A stretch of 64,000 nucleotides of DNA from Nevskia sp. (GTDB taxonomy: Bacteria; Pseudomonadota; Gammaproteobacteria; Nevskiales; Nevskiaceae): positions 248,001 through 312,000 of the forward strand of contig JAKFUK010000004.1 of assembly GCA_021732745.1 (NCBI GenBank). The letters run 5' to 3'. The number at the start of each line of letters is the position of its first letter. Position 1 is the stretch's first letter. A program made the translations under genes and the position numbers. The notes under the pieces were generated by a model that searched no databases, was not told where the DNA came from, and worked only from the letters and a program-made list of their open reading frames with translations. Shown in pieces: positions 9,060 to 17,510 of this stretch.

Positions 9060-9146
9060 GTAGGGTGGGCAGGGTTCATCTGCCCACGCGGTTCGCGAAC
9101 TTCAGATGTCGGCGCACGGTGGGCAGATACGGCCTGCCCACCCTAC
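9060..9146. repeat. Palindromic repeat, family R3
   Basis: Inverted arms GTAGGGTGGGCAGG (9060-9073) and its exact complement (9133-9146) enclose about 60 bases with a further inner TCTGCCCAC/GTGGGCAGA pair. A second copy lies at 46039-46128 between other genes. It occupies almost the whole gap between dmpE and dmpH. Confidence 0.85.
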
Positions 9147-9149
9147 GAA

Positions 9150-9950
9150 CTAGACGAAGCGGATATCGCAGCTGCCGAGGCCGCCGACGGTGCAGCGCAT
9201 GTGATCGCCGACAACGACTGGAATCAGCGAGGACTGCGAACCGGACAGGATCACTTCACCAGCCTTGAACGGAATGCCGAGCGCGCCGAGCGTGTTGGCT
9301 AGCCAGACCACGGCATTGACCGGCCCGCCCTGCACGGCGGCACCGGCCGCGGTCGAAAACAGCTCGCCGTTGCGCTCCAGCACCATGCCGGCTAGGTTCA
9401 GGTCGAGATCCGTGACCTTCTTCTTCGCCTTGCCGAGCAGATAGACGCCGCAGGACGCGTTGTCGGCGACCGTGTCCTGGATCTTGATCTTCCAGTCGGT
9501 GATCCGGCTGTCGACGATCTCGAAGCAGGGCACGACGTAATCGGTGGCACGGATCACATCGGTGGCGGTGATGCCGGGGCCGTTGAGATCAGCTTTAAGC
9601 ACGAAGGCCACTTCGGCCTCGGCCTTCGGCTGGATCAGGCCGGCGAGCGACACGTCCTGGCCTTCATCAAAGGCCATGCCGGAGGTCAGCTGGCCGAAGT
9701 CCGGCCGGTTGACACCGATCATGTCCTGCACGGCTTTCGAGGTGACGCCGATCTTCTTGCCGACGATGCGCTCGCCGGCTTCGAGACGACGGGCGACGAA
9801 GCGCTCCTGGATACGATAGGCATCGTCGAGCGTGATCAGCGGCTCGCGCGCCAGCAGCGGCGCGACCGTGGCCCGCGTCAGCCAAGCGTTGTACAGCTCG
9901 TCGCCGTAGTGGCGGATCTGTTCGGGGGTGAAGCTGGTCTTGCCGTCCAT
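9150..9950 (-). CDS. dmpE: 2-oxopent-4-enoate hydratase
   Basis: A 266-residue hydratase that adds water to 2-hydroxypenta-2,4-dienoate to give 4-hydroxy-2-oxovalerate. Family motifs are IVGKKIGVTSKAVQDMIGV near residue 63, [13 protein letters not shown] near 107 (acidic metal ligands) and [20 protein letters not shown] near 147, the diagnostic hydratase version. It is separated from dmpH by repeat R3 and from dmpC by repeat R2, but order and strand match a single operon. A more distant paralogue is encoded at 30922-31731. Confidence 0.93.
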   Translation of the reverse strand: MDGKTSFTPEQIRHYGDELYNAWLTRATVAPLLAREPLITLDDAYRIQERFVARRLEAGERIVGKKIGVTSKAVQDMIGVNRPDFGQLTSGMAFDEGQDVSLAGLIQPKAEAEVAFVLKADLNGPGITATDVIRATDYVVPCFEIVDSRITDWKIKIQDTVADNASCGVYLLGKAKKKVTDLDLNLAGMVLERNGELFSTAAGAAVQGGPVNAVVWLANTLGALGIPFKAGEVILSGSQSSLIPVVVGDHMRCTVGGLGSCDIRFV

Positions 9951-9972
9951 GTCATCATTCTCGTTTTCGTGG

Positions 9973-10036
9973 GTCCGGATTCATCCGGACATCGCGTCGT
10001 TGGTTCGCGGGCTGCGTAGCCCGGATGAATCCGGAC
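9973..10036. repeat. Palindromic repeat, family R2 (second copy)
   Basis: Perfect 16-bp arms GTCCGGATTCATCCGG (9973-9988) and CCGGATGAATCCGGAC (10021-10036) share the core of the unit at 2657-2726. The right arm abuts the TAG stop of dmpC (10037-10039). Confidence 0.85.
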
Positions 10037-11548
10037 CTACAACTTGATGCAGATGTTGCGCAGCTCGGTATAGAACTCCAGCGAATGCACGCCGCCTTCG
10101 CGGCCGATGCCGCTCTGCTTGCTGCCGCCGAATGGAGTCCTGAGGTCGCGCAGGAACCATGAGTTCACCCAGGTGATGCCGACCTCGACCTTCGCCGCCA
10201 CCCGATGGGCGCGTTGCAGATTGCTGGTCCAGATCGCGGTCGACAGGCCGTACTGGGTGGCGTTGGCCTTGGCGATCACTTCGGCTTCGGAGTCGAACGG
10301 GCTGATATGGCAGCAGGGTCCGAAAATCTCTTCACGGACCACACTTGCGGTCTCCGGCAGATCGGTCCAGATCGTCGGCTGCACCCAGGAACCATTGGCG
10401 AGCGCGCCCGACATTTGCGGCACGCCGCCACCGGTGACGATGGTCGCGCCCTCGGCCTTGGCGCGGGCGTAGTAGCTCAGCACCTTGGCCTGATGCTCCT
10501 TGGAGATCAGCGGACCGAGGTTGACGCCCTTCTCTTCCGAAGGACCGCACTTCAGCGCTTCAGCCTTGGCTTTCATCGTGGCGACGAACGCATCAAACAG
10601 CGGCCGCTCGACATAGACCCGCTCGGTGCCGAGGCAGACCTGGCCGCAGTTCAGGAATACCGAACGCATCGTGCCTTCGATGGCGGCATCGAAATCGCAG
10701 TCGGCGAACACGATCGCGGCGTTCTTGCCGCCGAGTTCGAATGACACGTCGCGGATGCCGTCCGCTGCCGCCTTCTGGATCGCCGCACCGGTGCGGGTTT
10801 CACCTGTAAACGTGATCGCGGCGACACCGTCGTGCTTGGTCAGGAACTCGCCTGCCGAATTCGGCCCGAGGCCGTGGACCACGTTGTAGACGCCAGGCGG
10901 CACGCCGACCGCGTTCATCACTTCGCCCAGAAGCGTCGCCGTGCCTGGGGTTTCCTCGGACGGCTTGACGATCACAGTATTGCCGCAGGCCAGCGCCGGA
11001 CCGACTTTCCAGGTCATCAGCAGCAGCGGCGCGTTCCAGGGGCAGATCACGCCGACGACACCCTTGGGCACGCGGATCGCGTAGTTCAGGGCACCGGCGC
11101 CGTCCGGCGTCGGCGTCATGAAGCTTTCGGTCGCGACATTCTTGACCACGTCGGCGAAGATCTTGAAGTTGGCGGCACCGCGCGGAATGAAGGCGTGCTC
11201 CATCATCGACTTCGGCTGGCCGGTGTCGGCCATTTCGGCGGCGACGAAGTCGCTGAAACGGCGGGTGATCTCGTCGGCGACCTTGTGCAAGAGCGCTGCA
11301 CGCTCGTCGATGCTCATCCGGCCCCAGGGGCCTTCCATCGCAGCACGACCGGCGGCGACGGCTGCGTCGATCTCGGCCTGGCCGCCTTCGTGGACGTGAC
11401 CAATGAGGTGGTTATCGGCCGGCGAGCGCTTCTCGAAGGACTTGCCGCTGGTGCTGCCGACAAATGCGCCGTCGATGAAGTGCTTGAATTCCTTGAGCGC
11501 GGCGGCGGCAGTCGGAACGGGACCGGCAGCGGAGGGATCGTTGGCCAT
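10037..11548 (-). CDS. dmpC: 2-hydroxymuconic semialdehyde dehydrogenase
   Basis: A 503-residue aldehyde dehydrogenase that oxidises 2-hydroxymuconic semialdehyde to 2-hydroxymuconate with NAD. The catalytic glutamate lies in FELGGKNAAIVF and the cysteine nucleophile in FLNCGQVCLGTERVYV, both typical of the DmpC/XylG group. The frame is open to a TTG at 11569, but ATG 11548 gives the usual N-terminus and is preferred. It opens the dehydrogenase branch (DmpC, DmpI, DmpH); the ring-cleavage enzyme is at the other end of the operon. Confidence 0.93.
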   Translation of the reverse strand: MANDPSAAGPVPTAAAALKEFKHFIDGAFVGSTSGKSFEKRSPADNHLIGHVHEGGQAEIDAAVAAGRAAMEGPWGRMSIDERAALLHKVADEITRRFSDFVAAEMADTGQPKSMMEHAFIPRGAANFKIFADVVKNVATESFMTPTPDGAGALNYAIRVPKGVVGVICPWNAPLLLMTWKVGPALACGNTVIVKPSEETPGTATLLGEVMNAVGVPPGVYNVVHGLGPNSAGEFLTKHDGVAAITFTGETRTGAAIQKAAADGIRDVSFELGGKNAAIVFADCDFDAAIEGTMRSVFLNCGQVCLGTERVYVERPLFDAFVATMKAKAEALKCGPSEEKGVNLGPLISKEHQAKVLSYYARAKAEGATIVTGGGVPQMSGALANGSWVQPTIWTDLPETASVVREEIFGPCCHISPFDSEAEVIAKANATQYGLSTAIWTSNLQRAHRVAAKVEVGITWVNSWFLRDLRTPFGGSKQSGIGREGGVHSLEFYTELRNICIKL

Positions 11549-11565
11549 GAGTGGAGTCTTCGGGA

Positions 11566-11946
11566 TCAAGGTTCAGGAATGGCATTCGGCGGACCGCAGC
11601 GGGCGAGCCTGTTCAGGCTTGCCAGCAATGCGGCGATATCGGAGTTGGCGGACGCGCCCGGTGTCGCGCGCTTGCCGATCGGGCGCAAGTGCAGGTCGGT
11701 CTCCGGATAGATTCGGCAGGCCAGCACAAAGCCCTTCGAGCGGCATTCGGCGCTGATCTGTTCCGCGCTCATCACGCCGCGCTCGTAGCGGCCGCTCAGC
11801 ACTTCGATGCGGCAGACGCCGCAGCCACCGCTGCGACAGCCGACTTCGACGGCGGACGGGCGGCCGACCATGGCATCGAGCACGGACTGCCCGGCATGGC
11901 TGACATAAGCCTGCTCGCTGCCTTCGATGGTGATGCGATGCTGCAT
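11566..11946 (-). CDS. dmpQ: Plant-type [2Fe-2S] ferredoxin, XylT/DmpQ type
   Basis: A 126-residue ferredoxin with ligands Cys37, Cys42, Cys45 (C-x4-C-x2-C) and Cys77. The stretch VEVGCRSGGCGVCRIEVLSG closely follows XylT/DmpQ, proteins that reduce oxidised catechol 2,3-dioxygenase back to the active ferrous form. The frame extends upstream to 12090, but the extra sequence has no ferredoxin character and would run into the regulatory region; ATG 11946 fits the family N-terminus. It is the first gene of the meta operon and is divergent from the LysR gene. Confidence 0.9.
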   Translation of the reverse strand: MQHRITIEGSEQAYVSHAGQSVLDAMVGRPSAVEVGCRSGGCGVCRIEVLSGRYERGVMSAEQISAECRSKGFVLACRIYPETDLHLRPIGKRATPGASANSDIAALLASLNRLARCGPPNAIPEP

Positions 11947-12054
11947 CGGCCGGCCTCTCTCCATGCACGTTCGGCGCAGCTCTCTGTGGAGTGCGTCCGG
12001 ATCAGAAGGTAGGCGCGGCGGCGGGCAGGGTCCATTACTTTTCGATTGCGGCTG

Positions 12055-12073
12055 CGATACCGCATCGGTATCG
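12055..12073. promoter_or_regulatory. LysR-type operator between dmpQ and the LysR gene
   Basis: CGATACCG-CAT-CGGTATCG is a perfect 8-bp inverted repeat. Inside it, 12057-12071 reads ATAC-CGCATCG-GTAT, which is exactly the ATAC-N7-GTAT form of the LysR recognition motif (T-N11-A) described for CatM/BenM-like regulators. It lies about 110 bases upstream of dmpQ and 35 bases upstream of the LysR start, the usual place for autoregulation and divergent activation. Confidence 0.75.
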
Positions 12074-12107
12074 TCCACCGTCTGATTCATGCACTGGAGA
12101 TGCAGCC

Positions 12108-13040
12108 TTGAGCAGCCGGCTCGGTGCCATCGAGTTTCGCCACCTGCGCTATTTCACGGCCGTTGCCGATGCGCGCAGCTTTCGGGCGGCCGCCCAGCAG
12201 TTGCATGTGTCGCAGCCGCCGCTGACCCGGCAGGTCCAGCAGTTGGAAGAGTTGCTCGGCGTGGTGCTGCTGGAACGCCAGCCGCGCGGTGTCGAACTGA
12301 CCGCCGCCGGTGTGGTGTTCCACGAGGAAGCCCGCAACCTGCTGGCGCTGGCCGAACAGGCGATCGACCGGACGCTGATGGCCTCGCGGGGGCAGTTGGG
12401 TCGGCTCGATGTCGGCGTCTATGGTTCAGCGGTGTTCGATGCCATTCCGCGCGTGATCCAGGCGTTTCGCCGCGCCCATCCCAAGGTCGAAGTGGTGCTG
12501 CACAACCTCGACCGCGCTGGCCAGATCAAGGCGCTGCGCGAGCGGCGGCTGACGGTGGGCTTCAACCGCTTCTTCGTCGCCGAGCCGGATCTGGTCTGGG
12601 ACGTGGTGCTCGCAGAGGCGCTCAACGTGGCGCTGCCGGCCGATCACCGTCTGGCAACCCGCCGCCGGTTGACGCTGGCCGATCTGTCCGGCGAGCCGAT
12701 GGTGGTCTACCCGCGCGCACCGCGACCGGGCTTCATCGACCAGGTGCTCGGCCTGTTCCATCGCCGCCACCTGACCGCGCAGGTCGTGCAGGAAGTCGAT
12801 GATGTGGTCACCGCGATCGCTCTGGTGTCGTCCGGCGTCGGCCTGACCCTGGCCAGCGACTCGGCCCTGAACCTGCGCATGCCCGGCGTCGTCTACCTCC
12901 CGCTGGAAGTGAACGAAGCGCCGATCAATCTATGCATGATCCGCCGCCTCGACGATGACTCGGCGCTGCTGCGCGCCTTCATCGACGTGGTGCGGACGGT
13001 GCTGCCGCCGCTGCCGGCGTCCGAGCCGCAGCCGCGCTGA
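12108..13040 (+). CDS. LysR-family transcriptional regulator of the meta operon
   Basis: A 310-residue LysR regulator. The N-terminal winged helix-turn-helix is IEFRHLRYFTAVADARSFRAAAQQLHVSQPPLTRQVQQLE written here only in outline (residues 7-45), followed by an effector-binding domain starting near residue 95. The start is TTG 12108, preceded by GGAG at 8 bases; the frame open to 11991 would include the operator. It is divergent from the dmp operon, with the ATAC-N7-GTAT box between. Likely inducers are catechol-pathway intermediates or the aromatic substrate, by analogy with CatR/BenM relatives. Confidence 0.88.
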   Translation: MSSRLGAIEFRHLRYFTAVADARSFRAAAQQLHVSQPPLTRQVQQLEELLGVVLLERQPRGVELTAAGVVFHEEARNLLALAEQAIDRTLMASRGQLGRLDVGVYGSAVFDAIPRVIQAFRRAHPKVEVVLHNLDRAGQIKALRERRLTVGFNRFFVAEPDLVWDVVLAEALNVALPADHRLATRRRLTLADLSGEPMVVYPRAPRPGFIDQVLGLFHRRHLTAQVVQEVDDVVTAIALVSSGVGLTLASDSALNLRMPGVVYLPLEVNEAPINLCMIRRLDDDSALLRAFIDVVRTVLPPLPASEPQPR

Positions 13041-13042
13041 AT

Positions 13043-13801
13043 TCAGCCCGGCAGCCAGCGCTGCACGGTGTCGGCGAGCCAGTCGCCAGCGTCGAGCGGC
13101 AGGTCATGGCCGGCGCTGGGATGGACGGCGATCGCGCGGTCCCAGGCGGCGGCCAGCTTCTGCGAACAGCGCGGATCGACCAGACCATCGGCCGCGCCAT
13201 TGACGATCAGCAGCGGCACGTCGGGCGCGCTTCGCGGTGCGCGATAGCGGGCAGCAGCGGCCAGTTGGCGCAGGGCGTTGGCGGGTGAGACCGAATGGCT
13301 GAGCCGCCAGGCGGTCCAGTCGTCGAGCACGGTTTCGGGAGCGCTGCGGCTGGTCAGCTTCAGGATCGACCGCTCGATTTCGCGCGGCGCGGGCGGTTTC
13401 ATCAGCATCCGCAGCAACGACGGCCAGACCGCCGGCCGCAGCCGCCAGTGCGGCGGGCTGAACGGCCGCAAGCTGGTGTTGATCAGCACGCAGGCGGCGA
13501 TCTCGTCCGGATGCTGATCGGCCCAGGCGGTTGCCGCCATCGCGCCGAGCGACATCGCCAGCAGGCAATAAGGCGGCATCAAGCCGCGCCGCGCGAGTTC
13601 GGCGCGCGCGTGGTCGGCCATCGCGTCGACGCTCAGCGGGCTGTCCTCGCAATTCAGCAGGCCGTTGCCGGGGAAGTCGATCAGCTCGATTCGCGCGTTC
13701 GGGAAACGCTGCCGGAAAGTGTCCGGAAACGCGCCCCAGTGGCGGCTGTCACGCATCAGGCCGCGCAGGAATACCCAGGTTTGCCCGGCGGCTTCGGTCA
13801 T
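13043..13801 (-). CDS. Alpha/beta hydrolase
   Basis: A 252-residue alpha/beta hydrolase. The nucleophile elbow is AMSLGAMAA (Ser near residue 86) and the late histidine is in HPSAGHDLPLD near residue 230. Its ATG overlaps the stop of the upstream carboxypeptidase gene by four bases (13798-13801), so the two are translationally coupled. The frame open to 14026 overlaps that gene wholly and is rejected as a start. The substrate is unknown; a small ester or thioester is likely for this size class. Confidence 0.78.
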   Translation of the reverse strand: MTEAAGQTWVFLRGLMRDSRHWGAFPDTFRQRFPNARIELIDFPGNGLLNCEDSPLSVDAMADHARAELARRGLMPPYCLLAMSLGAMAATAWADQHPDEIAACVLINTSLRPFSPPHWRLRPAVWPSLLRMLMKPPAPREIERSILKLTSRSAPETVLDDWTAWRLSHSVSPANALRQLAAAARYRAPRSAPDVPLLIVNGAADGLVDPRCSQKLAAAWDRAIAVHPSAGHDLPLDAGDWLADTVQRWLPG

Positions 13802-14928
13802 GCCGGCAGGTGTCGATACCAGCGCGACAGCGCGGTGCGTCGATGCTGTTCGCGCGCTGCCGTGCTGCCCGGCAGCCAGCGCTGATGGCCGCTGGCGGCG
13901 CGGCTCAGGAAATCGAGCAGGGTGATGTGGCGGCGCATCACCCGGTTGACGCGGTGCTGGATCAGCGGGTTGAAGATGCCGAGCCGCGAAAACAACTGCT
14001 TGGGGTTCTTCTTGATCCACATCCACGAGCCCATTTCCAGGGTCAGCGGCAGGAACACCCGGTTGCCCGGGCGGCTGCGCGCGCGCAGGTAGAGGTGATC
14101 CCAGATGTCGCCATGCGTCAGGTATTGCAGGCTTTGCGGCTCGAACACGTAGGGATGATGGGCGTGGGTCTGCTCGAAGATCGCGTGCAGCGCGTGGATT
14201 TCCGCCAGGTGGTGGATCGGCTCGGTGGTATGCGCATAGGGAAACCAGATGCGGTCGTCGGTGCCGAAGCCGGAATGGCAGTCGACGGCGACACTGAAAT
14301 CGCGATTCAGCAGCTCGGCTTCGACGAAATCGCAGAGCGCGCGCGCTTCCGGTTCCATCGGCGCGCCTTCGACGCCGCGATACCAGGGCATGCCCTTGGA
14401 GATACGCTGGCCGCCGATCAAAAACGGTACTTTCTCGCGGGCCTCGACGGGTGCGTTGCGCATCAGGTCCACCCCGTTGGGATTGGCCCGGGTGCCGAGC
14501 CAGAAGCCGCCCGGATTGACCAGCGGCATGAACACCAGGCGCACATGCTTCAACTGCTCGTGCAGGCTGTCGTCCCAGCCCAGGCGTTTGACCAGGTTGT
14601 GCAGGTAGGCGAGCACCACATCGGCCCCGACCCGCTCCAGTCCGTGCACGCCGCCGAAAAAGCCGACCGCCGGCACCTCCGGCGAAGGATTGCCCAGGGT
14701 CAGCGCATGCACCGGGAAGCGATGCGGCCCGGCCTGCACTTCGCAGACCACCCGCGCTTCGAGATGCGGCGCGCCCTCGTCGATCAGGTCCAGCAGTTCG
14801 GTGAGTTGCGGCAGCAAGGTGGCGGTCACGGGGTCGATGGTCGGGGGCGCGTCAACAGTACGTCCTTCATGTGTCGTCCGGATGAGATTTTCGGGCCGGG
14901 GGCGGACGATGAGGGCGTGGCTGGTCAT
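13798..14928 (-). CDS. M14-family zinc carboxypeptidase-like protein
   Basis: A 376-residue metallo-carboxypeptidase of the M14 superfamily, without signal peptide and so probably cytoplasmic. The zinc ligands are His95 and Glu98 (HGLE) and His218 (DCHSGFG). Arg157 in NPNGVDLMRN is the usual substrate-carboxylate arginine, and Glu298 in LTLEMG fits the catalytic base. Cytoplasmic M14 relatives cleave peptides, gamma-glutamyl bonds or N-acyl amino acids. It is coupled to the downstream alpha/beta hydrolase. No link to the flanking catabolic operons is evident. Confidence 0.8.
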   Translation of the reverse strand: MTSHALIVRPRPENLIRTTHEGRTVDAPPTIDPVTATLLPQLTELLDLIDEGAPHLEARVVCEVQAGPHRFPVHALTLGNPSPEVPAVGFFGGVHGLERVGADVVLAYLHNLVKRLGWDDSLHEQLKHVRLVFMPLVNPGGFWLGTRANPNGVDLMRNAPVEAREKVPFLIGGQRISKGMPWYRGVEGAPMEPEARALCDFVEAELLNRDFSVAVDCHSGFGTDDRIWFPYAHTTEPIHHLAEIHALHAIFEQTHAHHPYVFEPQSLQYLTHGDIWDHLYLRARSRPGNRVFLPLTLEMGSWMWIKKNPKQLFSRLGIFNPLIQHRVNRVMRRHITLLDFLSRAASGHQRWLPGSTAAREQHRRTALSRWYRHLPA

Positions 14929-15031
14929 GATTCGGCAACATCCCTGTCATGGTTCGGGAATAGTCTTCGCGTCGATACAAGTTCCGCGCCCGCCCCGGAC
15001 AGGGTTCGGGCAGCACATGGAGAATCGACAC

Positions 15032-15184
15032 ATGGCTCGAATCGCAAGAAAGCTCGCGCTCCATCCCGGCCTGATCCTGGGCGGCGTGGTGGTGCTCGGC
15101 ATGCTGGAATTCGTGGCCCTGCAGCGTTCGCAGCGGGCCAGTCGTCGCCGCAAGCCGGAAGCGCTGGCGCAGCAAGCGGCCTGA
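15032..15184 (+). CDS. Small single-span membrane protein (50 residues)
   Basis: A short frame with a good ribosome site (GGAGA, 8 bases before ATG 15032). It encodes a basic N-terminus ([13 protein letters not shown]), one hydrophobic segment ([17 protein letters not shown], residues 14-30) and a strongly basic tail ([10 protein letters not shown]). This is the layout of a positively anchored single-pass inner-membrane protein. It sits between divergent transcription units, 70 bases ahead of mmsA. I know no family for it. Confidence 0.5.
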   Translation: MARIARKLALHPGLILGGVVVLGMLEFVALQRSQRASRRRKPEALAQQAA

Positions 15185-15254
15185 GGGGCCGCAGGGCACT
15201 CCCGGTTCGGCCCCAAGCCGCTGTAGGCTTGGCGACCGCCACCGGAAAGTGCCC

Positions 15255-16805
15255 ATGACCACGCCAGCCGCTGCCCCTTTTGTTGCCGAGCAGGCGAACC
15301 CGCCGTCGATCCCGACCGTACCGCTGCTGATCGGCGGGGCCTTCGTCGAATCGCGCGCCACACAATGGCGCGATGTCGTCAATCCCGCCACCCAGCAAAT
15401 CCTTGCCCGCGTACCGTTCTCGACGGCCGAGGAACTGGGCGCGGCCGTCGATGCCGCCCGGCAGGCATTTTCAAGCTGGCGGCGAACACCGATCGGTGCG
15501 CGCGCGCGAATTTTCCTGAAATACCAGCAACTGATCCGCGACAACATGAAGCCGCTGGCGGCGCTGCTGACCGCCGAGCAGGGCAAGACCCTGGCCGATG
15601 CCGAGGGCGACATCTTTCGCGGGCTGGAAGTGGTGGAGCACGCGGCGAGCATCGGCACCCTGCAGATGGGTGAACGGGCCAGCCAGGTGGCGACTGGCGT
15701 CGACACCTGGACGCGGCTCGAAGCGTTGGGCGTCTGCGCCGGCATCACCCCGTTCAATTTCCCGGCGATGATTCCGCTGTGGATGTTCCCGATGGCGATC
15801 GCCACCGGCAACACCTTTGTCTTGAAGCCCTCCGAACAGGACCCGCTGGTGACCATGCGGCTGGTCGAGCTGGCGCTCGAAGCGGGCATTCCGCCCGGCG
15901 TGCTGAACGTGGTCCACGGCGGCGAAGCGGTGGTCAACGGGCTGTGCGATCACCCGGACATCAAGGCGATCAGCTTCGTCGGTTCCACCCGCGTCGGCAC
16001 CCAGGTACACCGCCGCGCCAGCCAGACTGGCAAGCGCGTGCAATGCATGATGGGAGCCAAGAACCACGCCGTGGTGCTGCCCGACGCCCATCGCGAGCAG
16101 ACGCTGAACAATCTCGTCGGCGCGGCTTTCGGTGCTGCCGGCCAGCGCTGCATGGCGGTGTCGGCGGTGGTGCTGGTGGGTGAAGCCCGGACCTGGATTC
16201 CGCAGCTCGTCGCCAAGGCGAAAACGCTCAAGCTCAACGCCGGCCACGAGCCGGGCACCGATGTCGGACCGCTGATTTCCTGTGCCGCCAAGGCGCGCGT
16301 CGGCAGCCTGATCGAACGCGGCATCGCCGAAGGGGCGGTGCTGGCGCTCGACGGTCGCCAGCCGCAGGTGCCGGGCTACGACCAGGGCAATTTCGTCGGC
16401 CCCACGATCTTCTCGGGTGTGACCCCCGGCATGGCGGTCTACGACGAAGAGATTTTCGGCCCGGTGCTGGTGCTGCTCGAAGTCGAAACGCTCGACGAGG
16501 CGATCGCCCTGGTCAACGCCAACCCCAACGGCAATGGCACCGCGCTGTTCACCCAGTCCGGCGCGGCGGCGGCGAAGTTCGAGGACCAGATCGACGTCGG
16601 TCAGGTCGGCATCAACGTGCCGATTCCGGTGCCGGTGGCGCTGTTCTCGTTCAGCGGCTCGCGCGGCTCCAAGCTCGGCGACCTCGGCCCCTACGGCAAG
16701 CAGGCGATCAGCTTCTACACCCAGACCAAGACCGTCACCCAGCGCTGGTTCGATGACGAAACCCGCAGCAGCGGCGCGGTGAATACGACGATCAGCCTGC
16801 GGTAG
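15255..16805 (+). CDS. mmsA: Methylmalonate-semialdehyde dehydrogenase (CoA-acylating)
   Basis: A 516-residue aldehyde dehydrogenase of the CoA-acylating MMSDH group, which turns methylmalonate semialdehyde (valine route) into propionyl-CoA with NAD and CoA. Family marks are [21 protein letters not shown] near residue 155, the nucleophile in [13 protein letters not shown] near residue 290, and [23 protein letters not shown] near 455, a hallmark of MMSDH. ATG 15255 follows GGAAAG; an in-frame GTG lies two codons upstream. With the 3-hydroxyisobutyryl-CoA hydrolase downstream it points to use of isobutyryl-CoA. Confidence 0.92.
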   Translation: MTTPAAAPFVAEQANPPSIPTVPLLIGGAFVESRATQWRDVVNPATQQILARVPFSTAEELGAAVDAARQAFSSWRRTPIGARARIFLKYQQLIRDNMKPLAALLTAEQGKTLADAEGDIFRGLEVVEHAASIGTLQMGERASQVATGVDTWTRLEALGVCAGITPFNFPAMIPLWMFPMAIATGNTFVLKPSEQDPLVTMRLVELALEAGIPPGVLNVVHGGEAVVNGLCDHPDIKAISFVGSTRVGTQVHRRASQTGKRVQCMMGAKNHAVVLPDAHREQTLNNLVGAAFGAAGQRCMAVSAVVLVGEARTWIPQLVAKAKTLKLNAGHEPGTDVGPLISCAAKARVGSLIERGIAEGAVLALDGRQPQVPGYDQGNFVGPTIFSGVTPGMAVYDEEIFGPVLVLLEVETLDEAIALVNANPNGNGTALFTQSGAAAAKFEDQIDVGQVGINVPIPVPVALFSFSGSRGSKLGDLGPYGKQAISFYTQTKTVTQRWFDDETRSSGAVNTTISLR

Positions 16806-16826
16806 GTGCCTTGAAGATCAGTGCTC

Positions 16827-17150
16827 ATGACTAAGTGCATTGCAGAGCGACACCTACTCTTCTCCGTCAAAGGCGAGCCGGCTCGCTTCCCTCTCGTAAT
16901 CCGGGTGTTTGCGCCGTACCAAGCGAAGGGAACAAACCCTGCGGTGGAGTTTGATGAAGAGGCTGCGGGCTGTACCGTTGAATTCGACGGCCTACCCAGC
17001 ATGAAAGCTCACGAAATGTATGGAGCTGATTCTCTTCAGGCGCTTCAGCTTGCCGCCAACGTCGAACCGACACTAAAGAGCCTCGGCAAGAAGTACGACT
17101 TCTTCTTTCCCTCAGGGGAGAACTACTTTGACGAGTGGTCGCCAACTTGA
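16827..17150 (+). CDS. Hypothetical protein (107 residues), possible gene cassette
   Basis: A protein of 107 residues from ATG 16827 (in-frame GTG at 16821). It has no signal peptide or membrane segment; it looks like a small alpha/beta domain with ARFPLVIRVFAPYQ and a C-terminal KKYDFFFPSGENYFDEWSP. Its codons are visibly more AT-rich than those of the neighbours. It is wedged between mmsA and a LysR remnant and is followed by an attC-like inverted structure (17174-17221), which suggests arrival as a cassette. The function is unknown. Confidence 0.6.
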   Translation: MTKCIAERHLLFSVKGEPARFPLVIRVFAPYQAKGTNPAVEFDEEAAGCTVEFDGLPSMKAHEMYGADSLQALQLAANVEPTLKSLGKKYDFFFPSGENYFDEWSPT

Positions 17151-17173
17151 GCGGGTAGAACACATATCCGGTG

Positions 17174-17221
17174 GTTCAACGCGAAGGCCAACAAGGCTGT
17201 CCGCGTTGACTCGGCGTTAGC
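17174..17221. other. attC-like structured site
   Basis: Starting 24 bases after the stop of the 107-residue gene, TCAACGCG (17176-17183) pairs exactly with CGCGTTGA, enclosing an inner GCC/GGC stem, and the region ends in GCGTTAG (17214-17220), the form of an integron R' core. The left edge GTTCAAC fits RYYYAAC. The bases at 16811 (TTGAAG) would complete a GTTGAA core complementary to it in a circular cassette. There is no integrase in the window, and one core position does not fit GTTRRRY, so the call is tentative; a plain terminator hairpin is the alternative. Confidence 0.35.
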
Positions 17222-17340
17222 CGACCGCCCGCGACAACTGCTCGACCAGAAAATCGACAAACACGCCGACAAGGCGCGGCGTGCGGGTGCCGCCGACGAA
17301 CAGGGCGTGGATTTCCTCGGCATCGCCGGGTTTGGGCTTC
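17217..17340 (-). pseudogene. C-terminal remnant of a LysR-type regulator
   Basis: Read on the minus strand, about 40 codons encode a LysR-style C-terminus (EEIHALFVGGTRTPRLVGVFVDFLVEQL, residues given in part) ending in TAA at 17217-17219. No N-terminal helix-turn-helix continues upstream; the frame is lost beyond about 17340. The stop codon coincides with the attC-like core. It looks like the end of a regulator gene cut down by an insertion or deletion. The region 17341-17510 shows no other gene. Confidence 0.6.
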
Positions 17341-17510
17341 GATCAGCGAGACCTAGGTGCTGGTGCTCGCGCTGAGGCGGCAGGGCGGCAATCTGCCGGC
17401 GCTGCATGAGCTGGCCTGCGCATCGACCTGCGGGGCTGTCTCGCTTCAACAGACCCGCCGCGTCGGCGAGAATGCGCGCCCCGCTTTCCCCGCCTGCCCT
17501 GAGCGTTTCG

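Noticed and set aside
13043-14026. A longer start for the alpha/beta hydrolase (327 residues)
   Set aside because: The extra 75 residues overlap the carboxypeptidase gene in another frame, are Arg/Pro-rich and lack homology; the ATGA overlap start at 13801 is far more likely.
16811-17221. A full integron
   Set aside because: No integrase, attI or second cassette is visible; at most one cassette-like segment is present.
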